Below, piece after piece: positions 10,931-19,501 of a DNA stretch of 64,000 nt. The translations under genes were made by a program, and so were the position numbers. The stretch is taken from the NCBI RefSeq assembly GCF_029193815.1, contig NZ_JARFVC010000008.1, positions 85,175-149,174 of the forward strand, read 5' to 3'. Numbering within the stretch: the stretch's first letter is position 1; the number at the start of each line of letters is the position of its first letter. Under the pieces are notes generated by a model that ran no database searches, was not told where the DNA came from, and saw nothing but the letters and a program-made list of their open reading frames with translations. The stretch is from Cytobacillus sp. S13-E01 (GTDB lineage: Bacteria > Bacillota > Bacilli > Bacillales > Bacillaceae_L).

Positions 10931-10958
10931 ATTATATTATGAATGAGCATTCAGTCAA
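10931..10958 (-). promoter_or_regulatory. fadF promoter with embedded FadR-like operator
   Basis: On the minus strand TTGACT (10953-10958) and TATAAT (10931-10936) are separated by 16 bp, a near-ideal sigma-A promoter. The dyad TGAATGA-GCAT-TCAGTCA (10940-10957) covers the -35 and spacer. It has the 7-4-7 layout of the Bacillus FadR box with one mismatch between arms. Repression relieved by acyl-CoA is the expected mode. Confidence 0.8.
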
Positions 10959-11090
10959 CACATTTATGCAGAAAAAATCAGGAAAAATATTTAAAATAAC
11001 CCACCTACTCATTTCTCTCTAAAGAGATTAAAATATTTTTTCGGTATTTAGTCTACACTAATAGAACCTACTGAGAGGGGTTGCAAACAT

Positions 11091-12290
11091 ATGACACTAA
11101 CTGTTGTGGTATTTGTCATACTACTGATTATATTCTTGTGGCTCCGGATTGATTACAAGCTTGGACGTAAAAATCACCTTAATAAGGTAAACAAACGTGA
11201 ATATCCTTTACGAAAAAGCAATATAAAATTGTTCACGAATGGCAATGAACTTTTTGAAAACTATTTTAATGAATTAAAGAATGCAAAAGACCATATACAC
11301 ATTATATTTTACATCGTAAAGGATGATGAAATAAGCACAACCTTCTTAAACTTATTGCAAAAGAAAGCACAAGAGGGCGTAGAGGTTCGACTATTGGTTG
11401 ACTGGGTCGGTAGTAAAGTTTCAAAACAAATGAGGAAAGAACTGAAAAAAAGCGGAGTCCATTTTCAGCTTGGTCATAAACCTAGATTCCCCTTTTTATT
11501 TTACACATTAAATGCTAGAAACCATAGAAAAATTACTGTTTTCGACGGGAAAATTGGTTATGTTGGTGGCTTTAATGTTGGTAAGGAATACCTCGGAAGA
11601 GATCCAAAGTATGGCTTTTGGCGGGATTATCACTTAAAAATTGATGGGGAAGGTGTTCAGGATCTTCAAAAACAATTTTTATATGATTGGAGCGATGCAA
11701 CAAATGTTGATTTGTTTGCAAATCCTATATTCTTTCCGCCATTACCAGCCGGACAAAGTAGTATGAAAGTAGTACCAACCGATGGGGCATACTTACAAAG
11801 TCATTTTCTCGAGCTAATTAACACTGCTAAAAAGGAAATTACCATTGGTTCACCATATTTTATTCCAGGGGCCAAAGTTATGAATGGCTTATTAGAGGCT
11901 TTAAAACGAGGCGTTAAAGTAAATGTATTAATCCCAAACAAGGCAGATCATCCTTTTGTAAAAGATGCTGCATATCCTTATTTTTCCCCTTTAATGCAAG
12001 CTGGTGCACGAATCCTTATGTACCTTAAAGGTTTTTATCACGCAAAGGTATTTATAATAGATGACATCATGTGTGATATCGGGACGGCCAATTTTGATAA
12101 ACGTAGTCTCTATTTAAACCACGAGATTAATTGCTATATTTATGATCCATTTTTTATTCAACATGTAAAAGGAAAAATCCATGAAGACATCGCTAGTTCT
12201 ACTGAATTAACATTAAATGATCTCAAAAAACGCACATTTTTACAAAAAAGCAAAGAGTCAATTTCAACTTTATTATCACACTTTTTATAA
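11091..12290 (+). CDS. clsB: Cardiolipin synthase-like phospholipase D protein
   Basis: This 399-residue protein of the phospholipase D superfamily has one N-terminal membrane helix (residues 1-22). Two HKD motifs are visible: HRKITVFDGKIGYVGG near residue 148 and HAKVFIIDDIMCDIGTANFD near 330. These are the catalytic pair that transfers phosphatidyl groups to make cardiolipin at the membrane. It corresponds to B. subtilis YwjE/ClsB and is divergent from fadF, as there. RBS is GAGAGGGG before ATG 11091. A short hairpin terminator follows at 12294. Confidence 0.9.
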   Translation: MTLTVVVFVILLIIFLWLRIDYKLGRKNHLNKVNKREYPLRKSNIKLFTNGNELFENYFNELKNAKDHIHIIFYIVKDDEISTTFLNLLQKKAQEGVEVRLLVDWVGSKVSKQMRKELKKSGVHFQLGHKPRFPFLFYTLNARNHRKITVFDGKIGYVGGFNVGKEYLGRDPKYGFWRDYHLKIDGEGVQDLQKQFLYDWSDATNVDLFANPIFFPPLPAGQSSMKVVPTDGAYLQSHFLELINTAKKEITIGSPYFIPGAKVMNGLLEALKRGVKVNVLIPNKADHPFVKDAAYPYFSPLMQAGARILMYLKGFYHAKVFIIDDIMCDIGTANFDKRSLYLNHEINCYIYDPFFIQHVKGKIHEDIASSTELTLNDLKKRTFLQKSKESISTLLSHFL

Positions 12291-12293
12291 TAT

Positions 12294-12318
12294 AGGGTCG
12301 TAGCAAGACCCTTTCTTT
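12294..12318 (+). terminator. Terminator after clsB
   Basis: The stem AGGGTC/GACCCT (12294-12299, 12307-12312) is followed by TTTCTTTTC. It is short but correctly placed between clsB and uvsE. Confidence 0.55.
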
Positions 12319-12350
12319 TCCATTTTCATGACAGGAGGAATTTATGATAG

Positions 12351-13304
12351 ATGAGAATACGGTTTGGTTATGTTTCTACTGCTTTGTCACTTTGGGACTG
12401 TTCACCTTCCAAAACGATGACTTTTACAAGATGGAAACAACTCGAGAAAAGTGATCGAGAGCAAAAGTTAAAAGAAATAACGAAACATAATCTTAAAAGT
12501 ACGCTTCGAATGATTTATTATAATCTTTCACATGAACTTCATTTGTATCGAATGTCTTCTTCCATTGTACCCTTGGCCACACATCCTGAGGTCATGTGGG
12601 ATTTCCAGTCTATTTTCAAGCGAGAGTTAGCTGAAATTGGGAGATTAGTAAAAATGTTTCATCTACGCGTAAGCTTTCACCCAAACCAATTTACTTTGTT
12701 CACTAGCGACAAAGAGCATATAAGTGATAATGCTGTTACCGATATGAAATACCACTATCATTTATTAGATGGAATGGGTCTTGCCAACCAGTCAAATATC
12801 AACATTCATGTAGGTGGTGCGTATGGAGATAAAGCTGAAGCTGTTAAAAGGTTTCATAGGAACATTAAAAAATTGCCTGAGAATGTAAAAAAGCGAATGA
12901 CGCTTGAAAATGATGATAAAACCTATACAACTGAAGAAACACTTGACGTTTGTAAAAAGGAAAACATCCCAATGGTCTTTGACTATCATCACCATCAAGC
13001 CAACCTTGGAGCTACAGGGCTAACCGAACTATTACCTAGTGTGTTTTCAACATGGGACCACTTTGACATCATTCCAAAAGTACATATTTCTTCACCTAAA
13101 TCAGAAAAAGAATTTAGAAGTCACGCTGATTACGTAGACTTGGAATTCATTTTACCTTTTCTAAAACTAACAAAAGAACTAGGTCAAGATTACGACATCA
13201 TGATTGAAGCAAAACAAAAGGATAAAGCATGTCTTCAGTTGATTGAAGACATCTCAAAAATTCGCGGTGTTAAGCGGATTGATGGCGGGACTGTTGAGTG
13301 GTAG
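12351..13304 (+). CDS. uvsE: UV damage endonuclease UvsE
   Basis: This 317-residue TIM-barrel endonuclease nicks 5' of UV photoproducts. Seen here are RFGYVS at the N-terminus, [33 protein letters not shown], and the metal-site HVHHHQ-type and KVHISSPK segments, as in B. subtilis YwjD/UvsE (320 aa). Odd point: the ribosome site AGGAGGA is better spaced for an out-of-frame ATG at 12344, which opens a 36-codon overlapping frame. The in-frame ATG at 12351 is 12 nt from AGGAGG, so initiation may be weak. Confidence 0.9.
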   Translation: MRIRFGYVSTALSLWDCSPSKTMTFTRWKQLEKSDREQKLKEITKHNLKSTLRMIYYNLSHELHLYRMSSSIVPLATHPEVMWDFQSIFKRELAEIGRLVKMFHLRVSFHPNQFTLFTSDKEHISDNAVTDMKYHYHLLDGMGLANQSNINIHVGGAYGDKAEAVKRFHRNIKKLPENVKKRMTLENDDKTYTTEETLDVCKKENIPMVFDYHHHQANLGATGLTELLPSVFSTWDHFDIIPKVHISSPKSEKEFRSHADYVDLEFILPFLKLTKELGQDYDIMIEAKQKDKACLQLIEDISKIRGVKRIDGGTVEW

Positions 13305-13648
13305 CTGACATGTCTAGGGACTCTTCAGACAGTTGATGAGCAAGGAATTAGTATTGAACAAATTGAATCAAATGCACATATTCCCGGGATTTCTGCACAT
13401 ATTATATGGATTTTTGCACTTAATCCATCAGTTTCCGCACATAAACTGTAGATTTCTGCACATAAATCGGAAGAACTTGCATATATTTCCAAAACAATTC
13501 CAATTCAACCTTCATAATTAAGTAGTAATATCTATTTAACAAGGTATCCAAGTATGAAAAGCGCAGGGCGCCCGGAGCTAGACGTAGATAGACAAAGACA
13601 CGAGGTTATACACAACCTTACAATTTTGTAAATTCCTAAACAATCAAA
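13305..13648. other. Non-coding gap after uvsE
   Basis: Besides the 21-bp array this gap holds, at about 13557-13605, a short copy of the GC-richer dispersed element (AAAAGCGCAGGGCGCCCGG, then GAGCTAGAC). No gene is supported. Confidence 0.6.
13374..13500. repeat. 21-bp tandem array, GCACAT family (copy 1)
   Basis: Six units begin at 13374, 13395, 13416, 13437, 13458 and 13479, an exact 21-bp period. Each opens with GCACATA-like bases and ends in a TTTCT/TTTCC-like stretch; the middle is not conserved. The same family recurs at 29982. The open frame through it (7-residue repeats beginning HI) is a by-product of a period divisible by three and has no ribosome site. Confidence 0.85.
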
Positions 13649-13688
13649 AAAGTGGATGTCAGGCATCACTTACCCCGACATCCACTTT
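13649..13688 (-). terminator. Terminator of the 53-aa gene
   Basis: A perfect 12-bp stem (AAAGTGGATGTC, 13649-13660, with 13677-13688) has a 16-nt loop and, on the minus strand, a U-rich tail. It immediately follows the small gene ending at 13690. Confidence 0.85.
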
Positions 13689-13689
13689 C

Positions 13690-13851
13690 TTAATCCTCCA
13701 TAAATTGGCGTGCGTAATAGATTGATTCCTCATCTAACCCCTGTTCATTGTCAATATCCTGTAAATCCTTTTGTCTTTTATCGTCCGCAACTTGGAAGGA
13801 GCCTGAAATGTTTCGAGCTCTCTCCTCCTGTTGTATTGTTTTTTTAGTCAT
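13690..13851 (-). CDS. Small acidic hypothetical protein (53 aa)
   Basis: The reading frame MTKKTIQQEERARN to ARQFMED encodes 53 residues, rich in Asp, Glu, Gln and Arg, with no membrane segment. AAGGGGGG lies 7 nt upstream of ATG 13851, and a strong terminator follows directly, so expression is credible. I do not recognise the family. Its size and composition resemble the small sporulation-time or stress proteins of bacilli, but that is only an impression. Confidence 0.65.
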   Translation of the reverse strand: MTKKTIQQEERARNISGSFQVADDKRQKDLQDIDNEQGLDEESIYYARQFMED

Positions 13852-13961
13852 AACAACCCCCCTTTAGTAGAGTTAATTTAGTTTACCCTTCATTAAAAAT
13901 GTAAATCGGGCTTATATTATTTTTTCTTGGGTAAATTAATGGGGAAAGGAGTGGAAATTAA

Positions 13962-14513
13962 TTGGGAAATCCCATTGAAGCAGCATGGAATTTTTTAAAA
14001 ACACGTGTTGATGATGAACCAAAATCACCATTACACGTTATTGAAGTTGGTGATTGCTGGAAGTATCTTGCTACCCTTGAAGAATTTATTCGCTATGAAG
14101 AGATTGGCTTAAATACAACAGTAGATGATGAAGTGAGAGAAATGTTAACAGATGCAGTAAAAATGTGTGAATCACAAGCTAAGCGGATGAGTCAGTTTAT
14201 GACTAAAGAAGGCATCTCTCTTCCTGATGTGACACCTGCAAAACCAGATTCCCAGCCAAATGCGGTTCCTCTAGGCGTTAAATTAACAGATGATGAAATT
14301 ACAAATGGAGTAGCCTTTAAGCTTGTGATTCTAATGACAATGTGTGGAAAAGGTCAAGCTGACGTTATTCGTAATGATTTAGGGATGCTATGGATTGAAT
14401 TTTACACCGAAACCGTTACATTTGGAGCTACACTTAAAACTCTCATGAGAAAACGAGGCTGGATTAAAATCCCACCTTACTATTATCCAGCAGGGATGCC
14501 AAATAGGAACTAA
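13962..14513 (+). CDS. DUF3231-like protein
   Basis: This 183-residue, mostly helical soluble protein looks like the single-domain, ferritin-like DUF3231 family found in spore formers. Features are the N-terminal NPIEAAWNFLKTRVDDEPKSPLHVIEVGDCWKYLATLEEF (residues 3-42, quoted only by its ends NPIEAA and LEEF), a central VPLGVKLTDDEI, and the C-terminal YYYPAGMPNRN. The start is TTG 13962 with AAAGGAG 10 nt upstream. An earlier ATG near 13940 is out of frame. The function is unknown. Confidence 0.65.
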   Translation: MGNPIEAAWNFLKTRVDDEPKSPLHVIEVGDCWKYLATLEEFIRYEEIGLNTTVDDEVREMLTDAVKMCESQAKRMSQFMTKEGISLPDVTPAKPDSQPNAVPLGVKLTDDEITNGVAFKLVILMTMCGKGQADVIRNDLGMLWIEFYTETVTFGATLKTLMRKRGWIKIPPYYYPAGMPNRN

Positions 14514-14571
14514 AATCGGTAACGCACATATAGGACAATAAATAAATAATGGGACAAGAAACTGTCCCTCT

Positions 14572-14742
14572 TTATTTAGCAAACATTGGTGCAATCATTT
14601 GAAATAGCTTAAACCCAAGATAAACCCCAACAATCCCTGTTACACCCGCAAGCGCTGGCGGTGCAGGGATTGGTAGCTTCAATAGTGCAAATAAAAACCC
14701 TACAATTATACCTGTTAACAATGATAAAATTACTTCTTTCAT
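14572..14742 (-). CDS. XapX-domain small membrane protein (56 aa)
   Basis: This frame is below the usual size cut-off. It encodes MKEVILSLLTGIIVGFLFAL, then KLPIPAPPALAGVTGIVGVY and a C-terminal IAPMFAK. The two hydrophobic helices joined by the Pro-rich PIPAPPALAG loop are the hallmark of the XapX (DUF1427) family, which is of unknown function. GGAGG precedes ATG 14742 by 10 nt. A weak hairpin (GGGACA/TGTCCC near 14551-14568) follows. Confidence 0.8.
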   Translation of the reverse strand: MKEVILSLLTGIIVGFLFALLKLPIPAPPALAGVTGIVGVYLGFKLFQMIAPMFAK

Positions 14743-14796
14743 CTTTAAAAAACCTCCATATGGATAGAGTCTATTTTGTTATTTTGACCAATAGAA

Positions 14797-14832
14797 AGGC
14801 CCTCTACTCCTATTCAGTGAGTGAGAGGGCTT
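14797..14832 (-). terminator. argS terminator
   Basis: A GC-rich stem (GCCCTCT arms, 14798-14808 with 14820-14830) lies 10 bp past the argS stop and is followed on the minus strand by CTTTCTATT. Confidence 0.7.
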
Positions 14833-14842
14833 GGGATATGAT

Positions 14843-16507
14843 TTACATTTTTTCTGGAGCTGAAACGCCAATTAATGCTAATGAATTTTGTAAAGTAATT
14901 TGAACAGCCTTCATTAAAGCTAAACGTGCTGCTGTGCGCTCAAGGTTCTCTGTATCTAACACCTTCTCAGCATTGTAGAAGCTATGAAGTGTTGAAGAGA
15001 GTTCCATAATATAATTGGTAATGCGATGTGGAAGTCGTTTATCAGCAGCTTCTGAAACGGCCGCAGGGAACTCCCCAAGTTTCTTTAATAATTCAACTTC
15101 TTTTTCGGTATTTATTAAATCAAGCTTAGTTCCGTAAGAAATACCCATTTCTGCACCTTGACGAAGCATACTACAAATACGTGCGTGTGCATACTGTGCA
15201 TAATAAACAGGGTTTTCATTTGACTGGGAAACTGCTAAGTCTAAATCAAAGTCTAAATGGGTATCAGCGCTTCTCATTGCAAAGAAATAACGAACCGCAT
15301 CAAGCCCTACCTCTTCAATTAAATCGCGCATCGTTACCGCTTTTCCTGTACGCTTACTCATCTTCATCTTTTCACCATTTTTATATAGGTGCACAAGCTG
15401 AATAATCTCTACTTCCAATGTATCTGCACCATAACCAAGAGCTTGAATGGCGGCTTTCATACGTGGAATATACCCATGATGATCGGCACCCCAAATGTTG
15501 ATTAGCTTTTCAAATCCACGCTTAAGCTTATCTTGGTGGTATGCAATGTCAGGGGTTAAGTACGTATATGATCCGTCATTTTTAATTAAAACGCGGTCTT
15601 TATCATCACCAAATGTAGTTGAACGGAACCATGTCGCACCATCTTCTTCATAGATGTGCCCCTTCTCACGTAATGCCCCAAGTGCATCGTCAATTTTACC
15701 ATTATGATAAAGAGTTGTTTCTGAGTACCACTCATCAAATTCAACTCTAAATTCTTGTAAATCTTTTTGAAGCTTGGCCATTTCATATTTTAGACCATAT
15801 TCACGGAATAATGCTAATCGCTCTGTTTCCTCTACATTTACATATTTATCACCGAACTCTTTAGCAAGCTTTGCACCTATACCGATAATATCTTCACCTT
15901 GATACCCATCTTCTGGCATAGACTTATTAAGACCCAGTGCTTGGAAATAACGTGCTTCAACTGATAATGCTAGGTTGTTGATTTGGTTACCTGCATCATT
16001 GATATAGTACTCCCTCGAAACATCAAAGCCTGCTTTGGCCATAATATTACATAAAGTGTCTCCTACCGCAGCTCCACGCGCATGCCCTAAGTGCAGATCA
16101 CCTGTTGGGTTTGCAGATACAAATTCAACCTGAACCTTTTTATTATTACCTAAATTTGTCTCGCCATAGTGAGGTCCAGCTTTTAATATAGTAGGAACTA
16201 ATTCCGCTAGATAGCTATTATTCATATAAAAATTAATAAATCCAGGTCCAGCTATTTCTATTTTTTCGATAGAAGCCTTTGATTTATCAAAATGATCTAC
16301 AATTTCTTCTGCTATCATTCTCGGTGCTTTCTTTGCTACTTTAGCTAGCTGCATTGCCATATTTGTTGCATAATCACCATGTGCTTTTTCCTTAGGCAAT
16401 TCTAATACGACATCTGGAATTTGATCCTCTGTAGCTAGGCCTGCCTTGACAACAGCATCCTTCACCTCGGTTTTTAATCGCTCTTTTACTTGATCAACTA
16501 TGTTCAA
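14843..16507 (-). CDS. argS: Arginyl-tRNA synthetase
   Basis: This class I synthetase charges tRNA-Arg. At 554 residues it is close to B. subtilis ArgS (556). The HIGH-type motif is HLGHARG near residue 122. KMSKRTGK near 370 is the KMSKS equivalent. The C-terminal anticodon-binding domain contains [10 protein letters not shown]. The start is TTG 16507 with AGGAGG 9 nt upstream. A longer ATG reading starts inside ywiB with no ribosome site. It is directly adjacent to ywiB (1 bp gap), implying translational coupling. Confidence 0.95.
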   Translation of the reverse strand: MNIVDQVKERLKTEVKDAVVKAGLATEDQIPDVVLELPKEKAHGDYATNMAMQLAKVAKKAPRMIAEEIVDHFDKSKASIEKIEIAGPGFINFYMNNSYLAELVPTILKAGPHYGETNLGNNKKVQVEFVSANPTGDLHLGHARGAAVGDTLCNIMAKAGFDVSREYYINDAGNQINNLALSVEARYFQALGLNKSMPEDGYQGEDIIGIGAKLAKEFGDKYVNVEETERLALFREYGLKYEMAKLQKDLQEFRVEFDEWYSETTLYHNGKIDDALGALREKGHIYEEDGATWFRSTTFGDDKDRVLIKNDGSYTYLTPDIAYHQDKLKRGFEKLINIWGADHHGYIPRMKAAIQALGYGADTLEVEIIQLVHLYKNGEKMKMSKRTGKAVTMRDLIEEVGLDAVRYFFAMRSADTHLDFDLDLAVSQSNENPVYYAQYAHARICSMLRQGAEMGISYGTKLDLINTEKEVELLKKLGEFPAAVSEAADKRLPHRITNYIMELSSTLHSFYNAEKVLDTENLERTAARLALMKAVQITLQNSLALIGVSAPEKM

Positions 16508-16508
16508 G

Positions 16509-16985
16509 TTATTTCGCCTCCTCATATGTAATCGTCATTGTATATCTGCCAACCTTGTCTCCCTGCATCTGAAGTAGGTATGCAAGAAAAAGGTTGCCTT
16601 TTCGATGAGAATGTTTAGATGGTTTAAATTCAATATTATTTGTATCAGTAAGTAATTCAAAACTACCATATGGACTTTCATAGCTTCCAATCGCTTGTTT
16701 ACCTTTTATGAAAACCTGACGCATTTTTACTGCACCAGAACGAAGAATAAGTACTCCATGTGAAGATATTTTTACAATCGTATTGACGTCTCCAGCCTCT
16801 TGTCGCTCGGTAAATCGAAGAAAAGTCGCATCATCTTTTATGTAGTATTGACCATTTGCTTCAATTGCAACATGTTGTTTTCTATTATCTTGCCGAATTT
16901 CCGTTACTAGCTTAACTTTGATTGGGTGTCCAGCTGCTAGAGATTGATCCACGAAAAATTGCACTTCCTTATATGTAGGTTTCAT
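16509..16985 (-). CDS. ywiB: YwiB (DUF1934 beta-barrel protein)
   Basis: This 158-residue protein of the DUF1934 family has a lipocalin-like beta-barrel in known structures and unknown function. Conserved features seen are [30 protein letters not shown] and the closing TMTITYEE. The N-terminus is about 15 residues longer than B. subtilis YwiB and there is no clear ribosome site at ATG 16985, so the true start may be internal. It is coupled to argS, as in B. subtilis. Confidence 0.8.
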   Translation of the reverse strand: MKPTYKEVQFFVDQSLAAGHPIKVKLVTEIRQDNRKQHVAIEANGQYYIKDDATFLRFTERQEAGDVNTIVKISSHGVLILRSGAVKMRQVFIKGKQAIGSYESPYGSFELLTDTNNIEFKPSKHSHRKGNLFLAYLLQMQGDKVGRYTMTITYEEAK

Positions 16986-17153
16986 TTTTTGACAACTCTA
17001 ACTTACTCCCGGGGGTCATGCCCACGTGGTTTACGGGCTACTTCCATAACTTCATTAGTATAATCATTCTGCTAGAAAACTTCAATGTTTGCGGCCAGAT
17101 TGTTAGAAAGGAGTCGATTTTTTTAGGGAATACCGGGGAGCCGACTAAGAACG

Positions 17154-17196
17154 GCTAAAAAAATACCAAACAAGCATGATTAACAGTCCTGTTTGG
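17154..17196 (-). terminator. speB terminator
   Basis: CCAAACA/TGTTTGG arms with a 13-nt loop are followed on the minus strand by a seven-base U-run, 11 bp past the speB stop. Confidence 0.8.
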
Positions 17197-17207
17197 CGTT
17201 TTATATT

Positions 17208-18080
17208 CTATTTAACCCATCCTAACAGCATTTCACGGATTAGTTTACTTGCTGTGTTTGCTGTTTGCTCTGATGGGTCATAGATTGGTGCTACTTCAAC
17301 TAGATCGCAACCAACCACAAATACATTAGATCTTGCAATTTCATGAATGGACGCCAACAGCTCTTTAGATGTAATTCCACCTGCATCCACTGTTCCTGTA
17401 CCAGGTGCATGTGCTGGGTCAAGGACATCTATATCAATTGTTACATAGACAGGACGACCTGTTAATGTTGGTAAAATTTCCTTTAATGGTTCTAATACCT
17501 CAAACTTAGCAATGTACATTCCCACCTCTTTTGCCCACTGAAATTCTTCTTTCATTCCTGATCGAATTCCAAATGAATATACATTTTGCGGACCCATAAG
17601 TTCACACGCCTTACGAATTGGAGTGGAATGAGATAATGGCTCCCCTTCATACTCCTCACGTAAGTCAGTATGGGCGTCCATATGAATTACCGCTAGGTCA
17701 GGATACTTTTTATACATCGCTTTAATGACAGGCCATGATACTAAATGTTCTCCACCCATTCCTAGAGGAAATTTATCACTCGCTAAAACTCCATCAACAA
17801 ATCGCTCAATTTCATCGATGCTTTTTTGAGGATTTCCAAAAGGAAGTGGAATATCACCTGCATCAAAGTATTTAACATCCTCCAAATGACGATCTAAATA
17901 TACACTATATTCCTCTAGTCCAATTGAAACTTCACGTATACGCCCGGGGCCAAATCGTGAACCAGGGCGAAAGCTTACTGTCCAGTCCATTGGCATTCCG
18001 TAAATGACTGCCTTGCTTTCCTCAAATGAAGGATGACTTTTAATAAATACATTACCTGAATAGGCTTCATCAAAACGCAT
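17208..18080 (-). CDS. speB: Agmatinase
   Basis: Agmatinase hydrolyses agmatine to putrescine and urea. At 290 residues it equals B. subtilis SpeB. The Mn-binding ureohydrolase motifs are GGEHLVSWP, HMDAHTDLR and TIDIDVLDPAHAPGTG. ATG 18080 follows GGAGGGG by 6 nt. The longer frame adds 42 unconserved residues and is rejected. It lies downstream of speE in the same direction, so putrescine made here feeds spermidine synthesis. Confidence 0.96.
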   Translation of the reverse strand: MRFDEAYSGNVFIKSHPSFEESKAVIYGMPMDWTVSFRPGSRFGPGRIREVSIGLEEYSVYLDRHLEDVKYFDAGDIPLPFGNPQKSIDEIERFVDGVLASDKFPLGMGGEHLVSWPVIKAMYKKYPDLAVIHMDAHTDLREEYEGEPLSHSTPIRKACELMGPQNVYSFGIRSGMKEEFQWAKEVGMYIAKFEVLEPLKEILPTLTGRPVYVTIDIDVLDPAHAPGTGTVDAGGITSKELLASIHEIARSNVFVVGCDLVEVAPIYDPSEQTANTASKLIREMLLGWVK

Positions 18081-18189
18081 TTCGATCCCCTCCGTTTTTG
18101 TTAAAAAATAAGAATGTATATGTTTCTTATCCTGCTGACGCCACCATTGGGCAATCAGTGAGCGCCCTGTGTTTTCCTCTACCATATGT

Positions 18190-18222
18190 AATAGGCGCCT
18201 AACCAAAGGATTGGCGCCTATT
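18190..18222. repeat. Inverted repeat between speE and speB
   Basis: Perfect 10-bp arms AATAGGCGCC (18190-18199, 18213-18222) with a 13-nt loop lie 15 bp past the speE stop. There is no U-run on the minus strand, so it may be a partial terminator or an mRNA stability hairpin that sets the speE/speB ratio. Confidence 0.6.
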
Positions 18223-18236
18223 TTAAAGTTGAAATC

Positions 18237-19064
18237 TTATTTTACTAAATCAGCAACAAACTTAGGTAATACGAAAGCTGCTTTGTGTAGCTCCTTAGTA
18301 TAATACTTTGTTTCAATTTCATGGAAACGGTCTTCGCTTACATCTAGTGGATCATGCTTTTTTGAGCCAATCGTGAACGTCCATAAACCACTTGGGTATG
18401 TTGGGATGCTTGCAATATAAAGACGAGTTATTGGAAAAATTTCTTTTACATCACGCTGTACATTTGTAATTAGTTCCGGAGTAAACCAAGGGTTGTCCGT
18501 TTGGGCAACAAATACTCCATCCTCTTTAAGAGCTTTTGAAATTCCAGCATAAAATCCTTTTGTAAATAAGTTAACCGCAGGACCTACTGGTTCTGTTGAG
18601 TCAACCATAATAACATCATACACATTTTCACTTTTCGCAATGTGCATAAAGCCATCATCCACTTTCACTTCAACACGAGGGTCATCTAATTTACCTGCAA
18701 TTTCAGGAAGAAACTTTTTAGAGTACTCAATTACTTTTCCATCAATTTCAACTAATGTCGCTTTCTTTACACTTGGGTGTTTAAGGACTTCACGGATAAC
18801 ACCACCGTCTCCACCGCCAACAACCAATACATTTTCAGGATTTGGGTGTGTAAATAACGGGACATGGGCCACCATTTCATGGTAAACGAACTCATCCTTT
18901 TGAGTTGTCATAACCATCCCATCAAGGATCAGCATGTTTCCAAACTCTTCTGTTTCAACCATATCCAACTTTTGAAACTCTGTTTGTTCTGTATGTAATG
19001 TTTGTTTAATTTTAGCCGTAATTCCAAAATTCTCAGTTTGTTTTTCTGTAAACCATAATTCCAT
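18237..19064 (-). CDS. speE: Spermidine synthase
   Basis: This 275-residue aminopropyltransferase joins putrescine and decarboxylated SAM. The nucleotide-binding [19 protein letters not shown] is near residue 85, the catalytic [10 protein letters not shown] is near 157, and [10 protein letters not shown] follows. It is nearly identical in layout to B. subtilis SpeE. The start ATG 19064 follows GGAAGTTAC. It forms the speE-speB polyamine unit. Confidence 0.96.
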   Translation of the reverse strand: MELWFTEKQTENFGITAKIKQTLHTEQTEFQKLDMVETEEFGNMLILDGMVMTTQKDEFVYHEMVAHVPLFTHPNPENVLVVGGGDGGVIREVLKHPSVKKATLVEIDGKVIEYSKKFLPEIAGKLDDPRVEVKVDDGFMHIAKSENVYDVIMVDSTEPVGPAVNLFTKGFYAGISKALKEDGVFVAQTDNPWFTPELITNVQRDVKEIFPITRLYIASIPTYPSGLWTFTIGSKKHDPLDVSEDRFHEIETKYYTKELHKAAFVLPKFVADLVK

Positions 19065-19501
19065 TTCTGTAACTTCCTTTCTAAAAAAATAACCAAAGAC
19101 TTATCTACGGTCATTCTTCCTGCAATTTATTTTTAGAGTACCCTAAGGCATTCATTTCAAAACGATAATTTACAAATACATCACCCTACAACATAGCGCT
19201 AAATAATGCCATTATTTCCCTTGAATTCCATAATTCAAAGCTAACGAAAAAAGTATAGAGGAAACTAGCAAAAATGTAAAGAAAACGATAGTCATTCAAA
19301 GATTTTCGACACTTCTTTCACTTCCGACTATTCACTAGATTTTTTTTACTGGAAAACGTTTAAAAAGAAGTGAATAGCCTAATACTGTGGTATGGAGATC
19401 GTTTATTTAAAAGTAAACGCATACCCTGCGTTTTTAAATTTAATTTTTGTATCTAGCCCCGGATGCCACCGGCTCGAGGTTTTAAGTGGAGGTGAAATCA
19501 G
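19065..19501. other. Divergent speE/pbpG intergenic region
   Basis: It holds a 9-bp inverted repeat CTATTCACT...AGTGAATAG (near 19329 and 19370) upstream of pbpG, and a truncated dispersed-element fragment near 19450-19482. I could not find a convincing sigma-F/G promoter for pbpG. No gene is supported. Confidence 0.5.

Noticed and set aside
13333..13521. A 62-codon frame over the 21-bp array
   Set aside because: It is a repetitive His/Leu/Phe-rich product of a 21-bp period with no ribosome site; only the nucleotide core is conserved in the second locus.
18081..18206. Longer SpeB with 42 extra residues
   Set aside because: The added sequence is not conserved, and an excellent ribosome site stands at ATG 18080, giving the usual 290 residues.
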